A DNA stretch of 64,000 bases from Veillonellaceae bacterium (GTDB lineage: Bacteria > Bacillota_C > Negativicutes > UBA1444): NCBI GenBank assembly GCA_012798135.1, contig JAAZNU010000046.1, positions 81,974-145,973 on the forward strand, written 5' to 3'. Below are positions 16,805-25,496 of this stretch, one piece after another. The first letter of the stretch is position 1; each line of letters starts with the position of its first letter. Made by a program: the position numbers and the translations under genes. The notes under the pieces are model-generated. The model was not told the origin of the DNA. It did not search any database and saw only the letters and a list, made by a program, of their open reading frames with translations.

Positions 16805-18388
16805 ATGAAGAACCGAGAAAGTCTATATGGGATTTTTGTCCTGCTATTGACCGGCATTATTCTCTGGGCCGGCGTGACCGTCGCCTTTGCCGCCGATCCC
16901 GTAGCCGTGGCCGGTGATGCGACAGGCGCAACCAAGCAAACCATCCGTGAAATCGGTGAAAAACTGGATCTGGAAAGTGTCGCGAAAATCGCGGCCGCCG
17001 CCAAAATCGGTCTTAACTATGTCTGGGTCTTATTATGCGGCATGTTGATCTTCTTCTTCCAATGCGGTTTCGCCATGGTGGAAACCGGATTTTGCCGGGC
17101 CAAAAACGCCAGCCACACCATGTTCATGAATTTGCTGGTCTTTTTGGTCGGATTGGTGGGCTTTTTGGGGATGGGTTTTGCCCTCATGTGCGGCGGCGTC
17201 GGCGATCTCGCCTCCCTGGGCGGTAAAATGCCGCTGACCTCGGAATTCAAGATCGGCGAATGGGGCATTTTCGGCTACTCCGGGTTCTTGCTCACCGGCA
17301 TGGCCTATGATGTCGGCGTATTCGCCTACTTTTTCTTCCAGATGGTCTTTATGGATACCACCTGCACGATTCCTACCGGTGGTGTAGCCGAGCGGGTCAA
17401 GATCTCCGCAGTCATCCTCAACGCCCTGTTCATTTCCGCCCTGTATTATCCCCTCTTCGGCAACTGGGTCTGGGGCGGCGGCTGGCTGTCGCAGTTGGGC
17501 TCACTCGCCGGTTTGGGCCATGGTGTCGTCGACTTCGCCGGCTCATCCGTGGTTCATGCAATGGGCGGCGTGGCCGCCTTTGCCGGAGCGATCGTAATTG
17601 GCCCGCGGATCGGCAAATACAAAAAAGACGGAACCTCCGTCGCCATCCCCGGCCACCATGTTCCGATGGCGGTAGTCGGCACGATCATCCTGTTTTTCTG
17701 CTGGTTTGCCTTTAACGGCGGTAGCACCTTGTCCGGTAGCGACCTGCGTGCTTCGGTGGTCATTGTCAACACGATGATCGCCGGCGCTTTCGGCGGCTTG
17801 GTCGCCACTTTCTATACCTGGAAGATGTATGGCAAGCCGGACCTGTCAATGGCCTGCAATGGTAGCCTGGCCGGCCTGGTTGCCATCACCGCCCCCTGCG
17901 CCTTTGTCAACAGCATTTCCGCCATTATTATCGGCACCGTGGCCGGCTTCCTGGTGTGCTGGGCCGTTGTCTTTATTGACGCCAAACTGAAAATCGACGA
18001 CCCTGTCGGCGCCGCCGCTGTCCATATGGTGAACGGAATGTGGGGAATGATTGCTCTGGGGTTGTTCGCCGATGGCACCTACGGCGACGGACTCAATGGC
18101 GTGGCCGGCGGCGTCACCGGTTTGCTTTACGGCGATGCCGGACAGCTGTGGGCGCAGTTGATTGCGGTTGCGACACTCTGCATTTATGGCTTCGGCAGTC
18201 AATATCTATTCTGGAAAGTCACCGACAAACTGATCGGCATCCGGGTTTCCGCCGCAAACGAAATCGCCGGCTTGGATGAAACCGAAGTAGCGCCGTTCGG
18301 GTATCCCGACTTCTCGGTAAAAACGCCGCTGGATATTCCCCTGCCGGCTGAATATGCCATAGTCGGAGCTGGCGATACCAGGAAATAG
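16805..18388 (+). CDS. amtB: Ammonium transporter, Amt family, with N-terminal extension
   Basis: The 527-residue protein has 11 expected membrane segments starting near residue 70 (FQCGFAMVETGFCRAKNA). The twin pore His residues are SSVVHAMGG and AAAVHMVNGMWG, and the DTTCTIPTGGVAERVKI loop matches Amt proteins. It carries an extra ~70-residue N-terminus: a signal-like hydrophobic segment (residues 8-30) and an amphipathic stretch. Its sequence type differs clearly from the second amtB downstream, so the two are not recent duplicates. It is followed after 45 bases by glnK, the usual PII partner that plugs the channel when nitrogen is plentiful. SD GAGGAGG precedes ATG 16805. Confidence 0.94.
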   Translation: MKNRESLYGIFVLLLTGIILWAGVTVAFAADPVAVAGDATGATKQTIREIGEKLDLESVAKIAAAAKIGLNYVWVLLCGMLIFFFQCGFAMVETGFCRAKNASHTMFMNLLVFLVGLVGFLGMGFALMCGGVGDLASLGGKMPLTSEFKIGEWGIFGYSGFLLTGMAYDVGVFAYFFFQMVFMDTTCTIPTGGVAERVKISAVILNALFISALYYPLFGNWVWGGGWLSQLGSLAGLGHGVVDFAGSSVVHAMGGVAAFAGAIVIGPRIGKYKKDGTSVAIPGHHVPMAVVGTIILFFCWFAFNGGSTLSGSDLRASVVIVNTMIAGAFGGLVATFYTWKMYGKPDLSMACNGSLAGLVAITAPCAFVNSISAIIIGTVAGFLVCWAVVFIDAKLKIDDPVGAAAVHMVNGMWGMIALGLFADGTYGDGLNGVAGGVTGLLYGDAGQLWAQLIAVATLCIYGFGSQYLFWKVTDKLIGIRVSAANEIAGLDETEVAPFGYPDFSVKTPLDIPLPAEYAIVGAGDTRK

Positions 18389-18433
18389 TTTGAAACTGAA
18401 AAATTCAGCAATCCTATTGGATGGAGGGCAAGC

Positions 18434-18817
18434 ATGATGAAAAAAATGACCAAAATTGAAATCATTACCCGGCCGGAAAAACTGGAAGCTCTCAAAGAAG
18501 CCTTAAACAAAATCGGCGTTACCGGCATGACCGTCACCCAGGTTCTCGGTTATGGCCTGCAAAAAGGGCATCGGGAAGTTTACCGCGGCTCTGAGTACAC
18601 GGTCAATTTGGTGCCCAAGGTGAAAGTGGAAATTGTTGTGTGCGAAGTGCCGGTGGAAAAAGTCATTGATACCGCCAAAACCGTATGCCGCACCGGCAAT
18701 GTCGGCGACGGAAAAATCTTCGTCTACGGCATCGACAACGCAGTACGCATTCGCACCGGCGAAGAGGGCGACAGCGCCATCATCGACCCGGCAGATTTCC
18801 ATGTTCTGAACTCCTGA
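18434..18817 (+). CDS. glnK: PII nitrogen regulatory protein GlnK/GlnB
   Basis: The 127-residue PII signal protein has the ferredoxin-like core (KIEIITRPEKLEALKEALNKI), a full-length T-loop (GYGLQKGHREVYRGSEY, retaining the Tyr uridylylated in enterobacteria) and the PKVKVEIVV strand. PII trimers bind ATP/ADP and 2-oxoglutarate and block AmtB. Co-transcription with the upstream amtB supports the GlnK role. Modification cannot be inferred, because no GlnD is in the window. Confidence 0.95.
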   Translation: MMKKMTKIEIITRPEKLEALKEALNKIGVTGMTVTQVLGYGLQKGHREVYRGSEYTVNLVPKVKVEIVVCEVPVEKVIDTAKTVCRTGNVGDGKIFVYGIDNAVRIRTGEEGDSAIIDPADFHVLNS

Positions 18818-18862
18818 TGCGTTTACAAGCCATACGAAAAATTGCGTGTTTTTTGTTCCCCG

Positions 18863-18891
18863 TTGACAATAGTTTTGTTTTCTGCTACTAT
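18863..18891 (+). promoter_or_regulatory. Sigma-A promoter of the second amtB
   Basis: TTGACA (18863-18868), 17 bases, TACTAT (18886-18891). Predicted start near 18898, 170 bases before the coding region. Confidence 0.87.
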
Positions 18892-18914
18892 TGCACCATA
18901 CTAATTGATTGAGC

Positions 18915-19017
18915 AGGCAAAGAAGCCTTCGCGAACAGCGAAGGCTTCTTGTGTCTATTCGACAGGCTAATGGACAAGGGCGTCCTGTGGCAATACCACG
19001 GGACGCCCTTGTCCATT
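18915..19017 (+). promoter_or_regulatory. ANTAR-type leader before the second amtB, with a 22-bp hairpin
   Basis: The first stem AGGC/GCCT closes the hexaloop AAAGAA (18915-18928), overlapping an 11-bp hairpin (loop GAACA). The second stem GGAC/GTCC closes AAGGGC (18972-18985). That whole element lies in the 5' arm of a near-perfect 22-bp hairpin (18969-18990 with 18996-19017, loop CAATA). Unlike the sister leaders, no T-run follows, so the long hairpin may act on pausing or translation rather than as a simple terminator. Confidence 0.7.
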
Positions 19018-19064
19018 GCCGGCTCAAACACAGCAATATTGCTTGTCAACGAGGGGGATGTATC

Positions 19065-20465
19065 ATGGAAAAGGGAAAAAAATACGTTCGAAACCTACTG
19101 CTGGTTTGCGCTCTCACAACGCCAAGGCTGGCGTTGGCTGCGGATCCCGCCGCCGTCAAAGTGGATACCGGCGACACGGCATTCGTATTGTTCAGCGCCG
19201 CGCTGGTTCTCCTGATGACGCCGGCCTTGGCCCTGTTTTACGGCGGGATGTGCCGTAGCAAAAACGTTCTGAGCACGATTATGCAAAGTTTTTTCGCCAT
19301 TGGTCTGATTTCTGTCCAATGGGTCCTGTTCGGCTATTCATTGGCCTTTGGCCCGGACATCCAGCACTTTATCGGCAATCTCGACTGGATTGGCTTAAGT
19401 GGCGTCACCAACGCTCCTAATCCCGACTATGCCGCCACGATACCGCATTCCGCCTTCATGATTTTCCAGGGAATGTTCGCGGTGATCACTCCCGCGCTCA
19501 TTACTGGCGCCTTTGCGGAACGGATGCGTTTTCCGGCCTTTGTCGCCTTCACCCTGCTGTGGACCACGCTCGTCTATGATCCGGTGGCGCACTGGGTCTG
19601 GGGAAGCGGCGGCTGGCTCCGGGAAATGGGAGTCCTGGACTTTGCTGGTGGCACCGTGGTCCATATCATCTCCGGCGTGTCGGGGCTGGTCATCTGCCTG
19701 ATGATCGGCAAACGCCAAGGCTATGGAACCGAAGCGATGCGACCGCACCATCTGCCGATGACGGTGCTGGGCGCCGGCTTGCTCTGGTTCGGCTGGTTCG
19801 GCTTCAACGCAGGCAGCGCCCTCGCTGCCAACGAAATCGCCGCCAACGCTTTTGCGGTCACCCATGTTTCAGCGGCCGCCGCCACGGTATCTTGGGTCAT
19901 CACCGAATGGAAAATTCATGGCAAGCCTACCATCCTGGGAGCCGTCAGCGGCGGCGTTGCCGGTCTGGTATCGATCACCCCCGCGGCCGGTTTCGTAAGC
20001 GCGCTTTCGGCGGTTGCCATCGGTCTGCTGGGCGGAATCATTTGTTTCTTCTCCGTGAGTATGATCAAACTCAAATTCGGTTACGACGATGCTCTTGATG
20101 CATTTGGCGTTCACGGCGTGGGAGGCGCCTGGGGCGCCTTGGCAACCGGATTGTTCGCCTCCAGGGCTGTCAACGAGGCCGGAGCCGACGGCCTGTTGTA
20201 CGGCAACTCTGCGCAGTTTGCCAGTCAGTTTGTCGGCGTGGCGGTGAGTTGTCTGTTCGCAATCCTGATGACAGTTCTTCTCATGAAGGGGCTGGCGCTG
20301 TTCATGAAAATTCGCGTGGATGAAGCCCAGGAAAACTGGGGACTGGACATCACCGAACATGGCGAGCAGGGCTACACCGCCCAAGATCTCGCCACCGGAG
20401 CCCCGCTCGTTCATCCGGCGCCGATCGCCAATCCCTTGTCTCTCCCTGAAACAAGTCCGGCCTAA
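19065..20465 (+). CDS. amtB: Ammonium transporter, AmtB type
   Basis: The 466-residue protein has a signal-like N-terminal segment and 11 membrane segments. AmtB hallmarks are FYGGMCRSKNVLSTIMQSF, GAFAERMRFPAF, first pore His in GGTVVHIISG and second in DAFGVHGVGGAWG. It closely follows the E. coli AmtB pattern, unlike the upstream Amt. The open frame extends to 18909, but GAGGGGG seven bases before ATG 19065 and the signal-like N-terminus fix the start. It has its own promoter and leader; no second PII gene follows. Confidence 0.94.
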   Translation: MEKGKKYVRNLLLVCALTTPRLALAADPAAVKVDTGDTAFVLFSAALVLLMTPALALFYGGMCRSKNVLSTIMQSFFAIGLISVQWVLFGYSLAFGPDIQHFIGNLDWIGLSGVTNAPNPDYAATIPHSAFMIFQGMFAVITPALITGAFAERMRFPAFVAFTLLWTTLVYDPVAHWVWGSGGWLREMGVLDFAGGTVVHIISGVSGLVICLMIGKRQGYGTEAMRPHHLPMTVLGAGLLWFGWFGFNAGSALAANEIAANAFAVTHVSAAAATVSWVITEWKIHGKPTILGAVSGGVAGLVSITPAAGFVSALSAVAIGLLGGIICFFSVSMIKLKFGYDDALDAFGVHGVGGAWGALATGLFASRAVNEAGADGLLYGNSAQFASQFVGVAVSCLFAILMTVLLMKGLALFMKIRVDEAQENWGLDITEHGEQGYTAQDLATGAPLVHPAPIANPLSLPETSPA

Positions 20466-20507
20466 CCGCTGGATTTGCTATACCCCCCCCTCTTCCCCTT
20501 CCCCCCA

Positions 20508-20543
20508 GACGAAGCCTTCCGCCGGTCGGCGGAAGGCTTCGTC
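20508..20543. terminator. Perfect 16-bp hairpin between convergent genes
   Basis: A perfect 16-bp stem with GGTC loop lies between the end of the second amtB and the end of the SsuC-like permease. It lacks a T-run on the plus strand, so it is either a weak terminator or an mRNA 3'-end stabiliser. Confidence 0.55.
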
Positions 20544-20642
20544 GCATATAAATGGCCCGGATGTTTTCACACCAGGGCCATTCCTAGTTGCACTACTACC
20601 CTATCACGCGGGAACAGCCGGCGCCATTTCCGTCCATCATTC

Positions 20643-21452
20643 TTACGACTGTCCGGCGGCTTTTTTCCAGGGGATAAGCTTTCGTTCCACCCACTCCAGG
20701 AATCGGTTAAACACCAATCCCAATAGCGACAGCACCAATACTCCCACCATAAGCTTCGTGGTCAGCATCAAGTCCCCGTAATGCAGAATCATGGCGCCTA
20801 TCCCTTCCTTGGCGGCGATCATTTCCGCCGCCACCAGCAGCAACAACGAAGTCCCCGCTGCCAGCTTCAACCCCGCAAAGATCACCGGCAACGCCGCCGG
20901 CAACACCACTTTGCGAATGATACTCAGGCGGGATGTCCGGTAGCTCACCGCGACTTTCAACAACAACGGTTCCACATTTTTCACACCGGAATAGGTGTTG
21001 ATCACCACCGGAAAAAACACGCCGAGACTGATGATCGTAATCTTCGACACTTCGCCGATGCCCAGCCACAGGATGATCAATGGCAACAGGGCGATCTTGG
21101 GGATCGGATACAACGAATAGATCAGCGGATTCCCCACCGCTTCCGCCACGCGGGAAAACCCGGTCAGCAGACCGATGCCGATACCGGCGGCACTGCCGAT
21201 CAAATAGCCCCAGGCGATCCGCTGCAGGCTCGCCTGCAGGTTAACCGCGATTTCGCCGCTAGCCGTCATTTCCCAGCCGATCCGAAGAATAGACGTCGGC
21301 GCTGGCAAATACAGTTCGGATACCCAGCCCGTCATGCACAGCGCCTGCCACAGTAATAGCATCGCCGCGATGCCGCCCGGCCCCGTCCAACGGGAAACCT
21401 GCCGGTCCATGAACGCCAGCCGGAATTTGACTTCCCTCCGAAACAACTCCAT
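20643..21452 (-). CDS. ABC transporter permease, SsuC/TauC family
   Basis: The 269-residue permease has about six transmembrane segments and the BPD coupling loop (EVSKITIISLGVFFPVVINTYSGVKNV), typical of nitrate/sulfonate/taurine-family importers. It is the last gene of a three-gene operon with the ATPase and binding protein upstream. The substrate is not decided by sequence: sulfonates, taurine, pyrimidine precursors and nitrate all use this family. It ends facing the ammonium transporter genes. Confidence 0.9.
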   Translation of the reverse strand: MELFRREVKFRLAFMDRQVSRWTGPGGIAAMLLLWQALCMTGWVSELYLPAPTSILRIGWEMTASGEIAVNLQASLQRIAWGYLIGSAAGIGIGLLTGFSRVAEAVGNPLIYSLYPIPKIALLPLIILWLGIGEVSKITIISLGVFFPVVINTYSGVKNVEPLLLKVAVSYRTSRLSIIRKVVLPAALPVIFAGLKLAAGTSLLLLVAAEMIAAKEGIGAMILHYGDLMLTTKLMVGVLVLSLLGLVFNRFLEWVERKLIPWKKAAGQS

Positions 21453-21455
21453 CGA

Positions 21456-22232
21456 TCACACCTCCCGCAAAGCCTCTTCCGCATCTTTACGAATGAGGCT
21501 CCAGATGTGATCGCAATATTCGTTGAAGCGGGAGAGGTTTTCCGCCCGGTCACGGCCCCGGCGCGGCAAATCGATCGTCAAAATACTGTTGACCCGGCCG
21601 GGACGGCGGGACAACACGACAATGCGGTCCGCCAGATAGACCGCTTCCTGAATATTATGCGTCACGTATAAGGTGCTCAGACGATGCGTTTCCCAGATTC
21701 GCAGCAACTCTTCCTGCATCAGGGTCCGGGTTTGCGCATCCAGCGCCGAAAACGGCTCATCCATCAGGAGCAGGTCCGGCTGAATGGCCAAGGTTCGGGC
21801 GATGCCCGCCCGTTGACGCATCCCGCCCGACAATTGATGCGGGTAGGAGTGCTCGAATCCGGACAACCCCACCAACTCGATGTGGCGTTGCACGCGCTCG
21901 CGGCGTTCAGCCGGCGACAGGCTGGACTCCTCCAAGCCAAATTCAATGTTACTTTCCACCGTGCGCCAAGGAAACAGGCCAACTTCCTGGAATACAATCC
22001 CCACCGAAGGATCACGGTCCTCGCGTAACCCTTCCATGACGATCCGTCCCGAAGTTGGGGCCAGCAAGCCGCCGACCATATTCAGCAGCGTGGACTTGCC
22101 ACAACCGCTGGGCCCCACAAGCACGATAAACTCTTCTTCTTCCACCGTAAGGCAGACATTTTCCAGGGCGATGACCGGATTCCCGGTCGATCCCGCATAT
22201 TGCTTGCCCACCCGGTCAACGACAACCCTCAT
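21456..22232 (-). CDS. ABC transporter ATP-binding protein, SsuB/TauB family
   Basis: The 258-residue ATPase has Walker A GPSGCGKSTLL, Q-loop FQEVGLFPWRTV, signature LSGGMRQRAGIARTL and Walker B LLLMDEPFSALD, with the His switch in YVTHNIQEA. The frame is open to 22268, but ATG 22232 overlaps the binding-protein stop as ATGA and matches the family N-terminus, so I use it. Confidence 0.92.
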   Translation of the reverse strand: MRVVVDRVGKQYAGSTGNPVIALENVCLTVEEEEFIVLVGPSGCGKSTLLNMVGGLLAPTSGRIVMEGLREDRDPSVGIVFQEVGLFPWRTVESNIEFGLEESSLSPAERRERVQRHIELVGLSGFEHSYPHQLSGGMRQRAGIARTLAIQPDLLLMDEPFSALDAQTRTLMQEELLRIWETHRLSTLYVTHNIQEAVYLADRIVVLSRRPGRVNSILTIDLPRRGRDRAENLSRFNEYCDHIWSLIRKDAEEALREV

Positions 22233-23317
22233 TGGCCCACGCCAACCTTTTTCAAGGCCTCCTCCCAAAGTTTCGTATCCACAACTTGGGAAGATTTCAG
22301 TTGTTTTTCGATCATCTTGTGAGTAAAGTACCAGTCCAGTTGCGTCTGAATATCGGTAGCCAATAGTTTGCCGTCACGATCCATGTAGGGCAGGCCGGTC
22401 TTGATGTCGTCGACCGGAGCGCCCGTATACTTGGCAACGATGCCCACCACTTCTTCATAATTGGCTCCCGGCGCCGGTTTGCCGTCTTTCATTTTCAGGA
22501 CTGCGTCGTAATAGTAGCGGGTTGCTTTGATGTAAGCGGCCAAAAATCGCACCGCCGCCTCTTTGTTCTTCATGAACTCTGGCGCGAAAAAGATCGCCGA
22601 GGTCTGATACTCCATGGCGTCGCCGACTTGCACGATGACCCGGCCATGTCCGGCCTTCGCCATCTTGGTGATGTTTGGTTCGTTCAGAATCGCGGCGTCC
22701 ACCTGTTTTCCCTGCAAAGCCGCCATCACGGCGCTCAGTTTACCCAGCGGAACAATCTCAACATCCGACAGTTTCAATCCTTTGGTTTCCAGCAACCGAC
22801 CGAGCATGTAGTGGAATGTGGAGCCGGTCTGGGTAATCGCGACCCGCTTTCCTTTAAGGTCTTCAATTTTTTTGGCGCCGCCTTCCCAAAGGTCGGTTCG
22901 CATCAAGACGGCGGATGATGAATAGCCCTTTTGTTCCCGGCCTTTGTCGGCCACGATCGACAAATTCTGTCCTCCCGCCACCATATTGAACAGGCTGGCG
23001 GTGATTCCGGTCGCGCCCACCTGTACCTTGTTGGACGCTGTCGCCACCGCGATGGGATGAGCTGCGTCGAACCATTGCGGCTCTATTTCAATTCCCTGTT
23101 CCTTGAAAAATCCTTTTTCCATCCCAATGAATATCGGCGCGGAACTGGTCAGTTTCAGGATGCCCACGCTGACTTTCGCCGGCGTCGCTGCCGCCGGTTT
23201 AGCCGGCGCCGTCTTCGCCGGTTCCGGGCTCTTGCCGCAGCCGGACAATGCCAACCCCAACAGCAAAATCACCAGCAGAGCAATCCCAAGGTTACGTTGT
23301 TTCTTAAGCACTTCCAT
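22229..23317 (-). CDS. ABC transporter substrate-binding lipoprotein, SsuA/NMT1 family
   Basis: The 362-residue type II binding protein has a lipobox (LALSGC) and a Pro/Ala/Lys-rich linker. The mature part begins KVSVGILKLTSSAPIFIGMEKGFFKEQGIEIE, the classic NMT1/SsuA-like opening. It captures a small anion or amine in the periplasmic space and delivers it to the permease pair downstream. It is the first gene of the operon, 32 bases from the -10 of a good promoter with no AANGNN-loop leader between them that I could find. Confidence 0.9.
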   Translation of the reverse strand: MEVLKKQRNLGIALLVILLLGLALSGCGKSPEPAKTAPAKPAAATPAKVSVGILKLTSSAPIFIGMEKGFFKEQGIEIEPQWFDAAHPIAVATASNKVQVGATGITASLFNMVAGGQNLSIVADKGREQKGYSSSAVLMRTDLWEGGAKKIEDLKGKRVAITQTGSTFHYMLGRLLETKGLKLSDVEIVPLGKLSAVMAALQGKQVDAAILNEPNITKMAKAGHGRVIVQVGDAMEYQTSAIFFAPEFMKNKEAAVRFLAAYIKATRYYYDAVLKMKDGKPAPGANYEEVVGIVAKYTGAPVDDIKTGLPYMDRDGKLLATDIQTQLDWYFTHKMIEKQLKSSQVVDTKLWEEALKKVGVGQ

Positions 23318-23379
23318 ACTTCCTTTCTACCGCCTAACTTCTGCTTTGCGGGTCGGCCCTGCCCACCCGTTTGCTAATG

Positions 23380-23408
23380 ATTATATTACAACCCTCGCCG
23401 CCCGGCAA
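23380..23408 (-). promoter_or_regulatory. Sigma-A promoter of the SsuA-like operon
   Basis: On the minus strand: TTGCCG (23408-23403), 17 bases, TATAAT (23385-23380). The short leader holds a GC-rich stem (GGGT/ACCC) but no T-run. Confidence 0.7.
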
Positions 23409-23472
23409 CCGAATCGCCGCGAACTTTATGCTCGCATACTGTTTGGAAGAAACAAAAATCCGGAATTGAGTT

Positions 23473-24351
23473 CTAGTAGCCTTTCGGGAAGGGTTCCATG
23501 TGGATCATGACATGGGCTCCCGCTTGCAGGCGACGGCGTATCTCCCGTTCAATGTCGTGGGACAGCCGGTGGGAATCCGCCAGCTCCATCGTCGGGTCAA
23601 CCAGTAGGTGCATATCAATGTAAAGCTCTTGCTCACTGCCACGGCTGCGAATATTATGAATATCCTTCACTTCCGGAAAGCTGAAGGCGATCTCCCGAAT
23701 CAATTCTGTATCGGTTACTACCGCTTTGTCGACCAGCACATCGCTAGTCGAGCGAATAATCTCCGCAGCGGCGCGCAGAATAAAAGCGGCGACCACGAGT
23801 GAAGCAATGGGATCGATGACGGCCGGCAAGCCGAACTTTATGCCAATAAGGGTCGCCAGTACACTGAGGGAAACATAGACATCGCTGCGGGTATGCAGCG
23901 AATCGGACACCAAAATCGGACTCCCGAGCTTTTGCCCCTGCCTGTATTCGTAGATGCAGACATAAAGATTCACAAGCAGAGTCCCGATCAAGGCAACCAG
24001 GCTTTCCATTGTAATATCCGGAACCACTGGGTTCACAAATTTCTCAAAGGCTTCGTATACAACGAACCCGCCGATCAATAGCAGCATGAAGCCGATAAAC
24101 AGCCCCGTCAGGTACTCATACTTTCTGTGCCCGTATGGGTGCTTGCCGTCCAGGGGCTGGGCCGCAAATTGTATTCCGATGAGTCCGACGATATTCGAGA
24201 TGCCGTCGGTCATGGAATGAAATCCATCCGCCGTCAGGCTGGCGCTGGCAATGAGTTCACCGGCGATGATTTTCACGCCGGCCACGGCCAGATTGGCAAA
24301 CAGGATCACCCAGAGCACCCGCTTCACTTGACGCAAATTTTGATCCGGCAT
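23473..24351 (-). CDS. Cation diffusion facilitator metal exporter
   Basis: The 292-residue CDF protein has six membrane segments and a C-terminal cytosolic metal-sensing domain (from VTDTELIREIAFSFPEVKDIHNIRS). The transport-site motifs are HxxxD in DGFHSMTDGISN and HTRSD, as in iron/zinc/manganese CDF proteins. It should export a divalent metal by proton antiport. It is preceded by an unusually long structured leader with its own terminator, so expression is probably metal- or metabolite-controlled at the RNA level. Confidence 0.9.
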   Translation of the reverse strand: MPDQNLRQVKRVLWVILFANLAVAGVKIIAGELIASASLTADGFHSMTDGISNIVGLIGIQFAAQPLDGKHPYGHRKYEYLTGLFIGFMLLLIGGFVVYEAFEKFVNPVVPDITMESLVALIGTLLVNLYVCIYEYRQGQKLGSPILVSDSLHTRSDVYVSLSVLATLIGIKFGLPAVIDPIASLVVAAFILRAAAEIIRSTSDVLVDKAVVTDTELIREIAFSFPEVKDIHNIRSRGSEQELYIDMHLLVDPTMELADSHRLSHDIEREIRRRLQAGAHVMIHMEPFPKGY

Positions 24352-24379
24352 AAACCGTCCTCCTCATAAATGGAGACTT

Positions 24380-24600
24380 GATTCAGATGGCGTTTTAACG
24401 CCACCTGAATCTTGAGTCGAATTTATTTCGAGCTACAGCCTGTTTATCCACGACCTCACGACCTAAGAGGTCGGGGTCTTACAAACTGTATGAAGGATAA
24501 AAATAGCCTGTAGAACCATTTTCGTGGTCCCACAGGCAAACCTGCTGCCTTTCAGCCCGACACACCGCATTGCGGCAGCCTGATCCTAAAATATTTTATT
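24380..24600 (-). promoter_or_regulatory. Long structured 5' leader of the CDF gene, candidate riboswitch
   Basis: On the minus strand the ~250-base leader holds, in order: a G/C-rich region with arms GCTGCC and GGCAGC (24585-24545 area); a 13-bp hairpin (24537-24506, loop CGAAAA) followed by TTTTT, i.e. a terminator; a small CGACCT/AGGTCG hairpin; and a 15-bp hairpin with one mismatch (24411-24380) about 30 bases before the start codon. An aptamer-plus-terminator layout is inferred. I could not match it to a named class; NiCo (czcD) is the obvious one to test because of the downstream gene. Confidence 0.6.
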
Positions 24601-24607
24601 AAGATGG

Positions 24608-24636
24608 ATTTTATCAGATTATTTTCTATTTCGCAA
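24608..24636 (-). promoter_or_regulatory. Sigma-A promoter of the CDF gene
   Basis: On the minus strand: TTGCGA (24636-24631), 17 bases, TAAAAT (24613-24608). It places the transcript start near 24601, so the whole structured region is transcribed. Confidence 0.65.
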
Positions 24637-24673
24637 GAGGATATTCCCCTAAAATTTCCACACTTCACTTGCA

Positions 24674-25384
24674 TCACTTGCATCGTTTGCGCCGCTTCAC
24701 ATAATGCAAATAGCCCCACCCCATCAGCAAGGACAGCGCTGTCAACATGACCAACTGTGCCGCATGATGGTGATAATCAACCATATCCCGTCCAACCAAT
24801 ATTTCGATGGTCACCGAGAAAATTTTACCGATGCAGGTGGCAATGAAATAGTCACGGAAAGCTACAGAACTCAGCGCACCAGCGGCAGTTAAGGCTCCCG
24901 AAGGCATAAACGGCAGTGACCGTCCGGCCAAAATGAGCCTAAACCCATTATGGCTGCTAAAATCCTGCACTTTCCCGCCATAGCCGCTTTTTCGCAAAAG
25001 TGCCGCCGCCGAGTTCTGGAAAAGACGACGCATCATGAAGAAGCCAGCCGCCGCTCCCACGCACTCGCCGGCCCAGGAAACCAGAATACCTGGTATCAAG
25101 CCAAACAAGAACCCATTAGCAACCAATAAAAATACGTTCGGCAAAAAACCCAACAAGTTAATGATTACCAGCAAAACAAAACTAATCAACGCCGCCTTGG
25201 CGCCGAAAGATCGCAGATATTCGACCGCTCCCTGCACATCACCTCGCGATGACAAGGAAACCAACATCGGAAAAAATCCGGGATCCAGCCAGTGGATACC
25301 CAGGCCTGTGAGTCCCATTGTTGCCAAGAGAGCAACTTTATACCAAAAATATGACTCGCCGCTGTTTTTTTCCCGTAGAACCAC
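24674..25384 (-). CDS. VTT-domain (TVP38/TMEM64, DedA-like) membrane protein
   Basis: The 236-residue integral membrane protein has the VTT (SNARE-associated) domain: the re-entrant region GFLPNVFLLVANGFLFGLIPG and the conserved Arg/Pro motif AGRSLPFMPSGALTAAGALS. Members of the DedA/VTT group act as lipid flippases or help maintain membrane potential. The likely start is GTG 25384; no in-frame ATG lies upstream, and the nearest SD is rather distant (12 bases). It ends in a very basic tail (KRRKRCK). Confidence 0.82.
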   Translation of the reverse strand: MVLREKNSGESYFWYKVALLATMGLTGLGIHWLDPGFFPMLVSLSSRGDVQGAVEYLRSFGAKAALISFVLLVIINLLGFLPNVFLLVANGFLFGLIPGILVSWAGECVGAAAGFFMMRRLFQNSAAALLRKSGYGGKVQDFSSHNGFRLILAGRSLPFMPSGALTAAGALSSVAFRDYFIATCIGKIFSVTIEILVGRDMVDYHHHAAQLVMLTALSLLMGWGYLHYVKRRKRCK

Positions 25385-25496
25385 TCTATTTTCAAAGCTC
25401 CCTTATTTTTGCATGTTTTAAAATATTTTAGGCCGATCACGATCACTTGTCCAGAAAAAACTGGATGTTCTTATCGATGGAGCTTACGTATGTTGA

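Noticed and set aside
15648..20543. GCCTT...AAGGC hairpins as a dispersed repeat or CRISPR-like array
   Set aside because: Spacing is irregular, each copy sits in a leader or at a gene end, and only the stem sequence recurs; they are transcriptional hairpins.
24380..24600. Naming the CDF leader as a NiCo or cobalamin riboswitch
   Set aside because: I could not line up the conserved residues of either class by eye; kept as an unassigned candidate.
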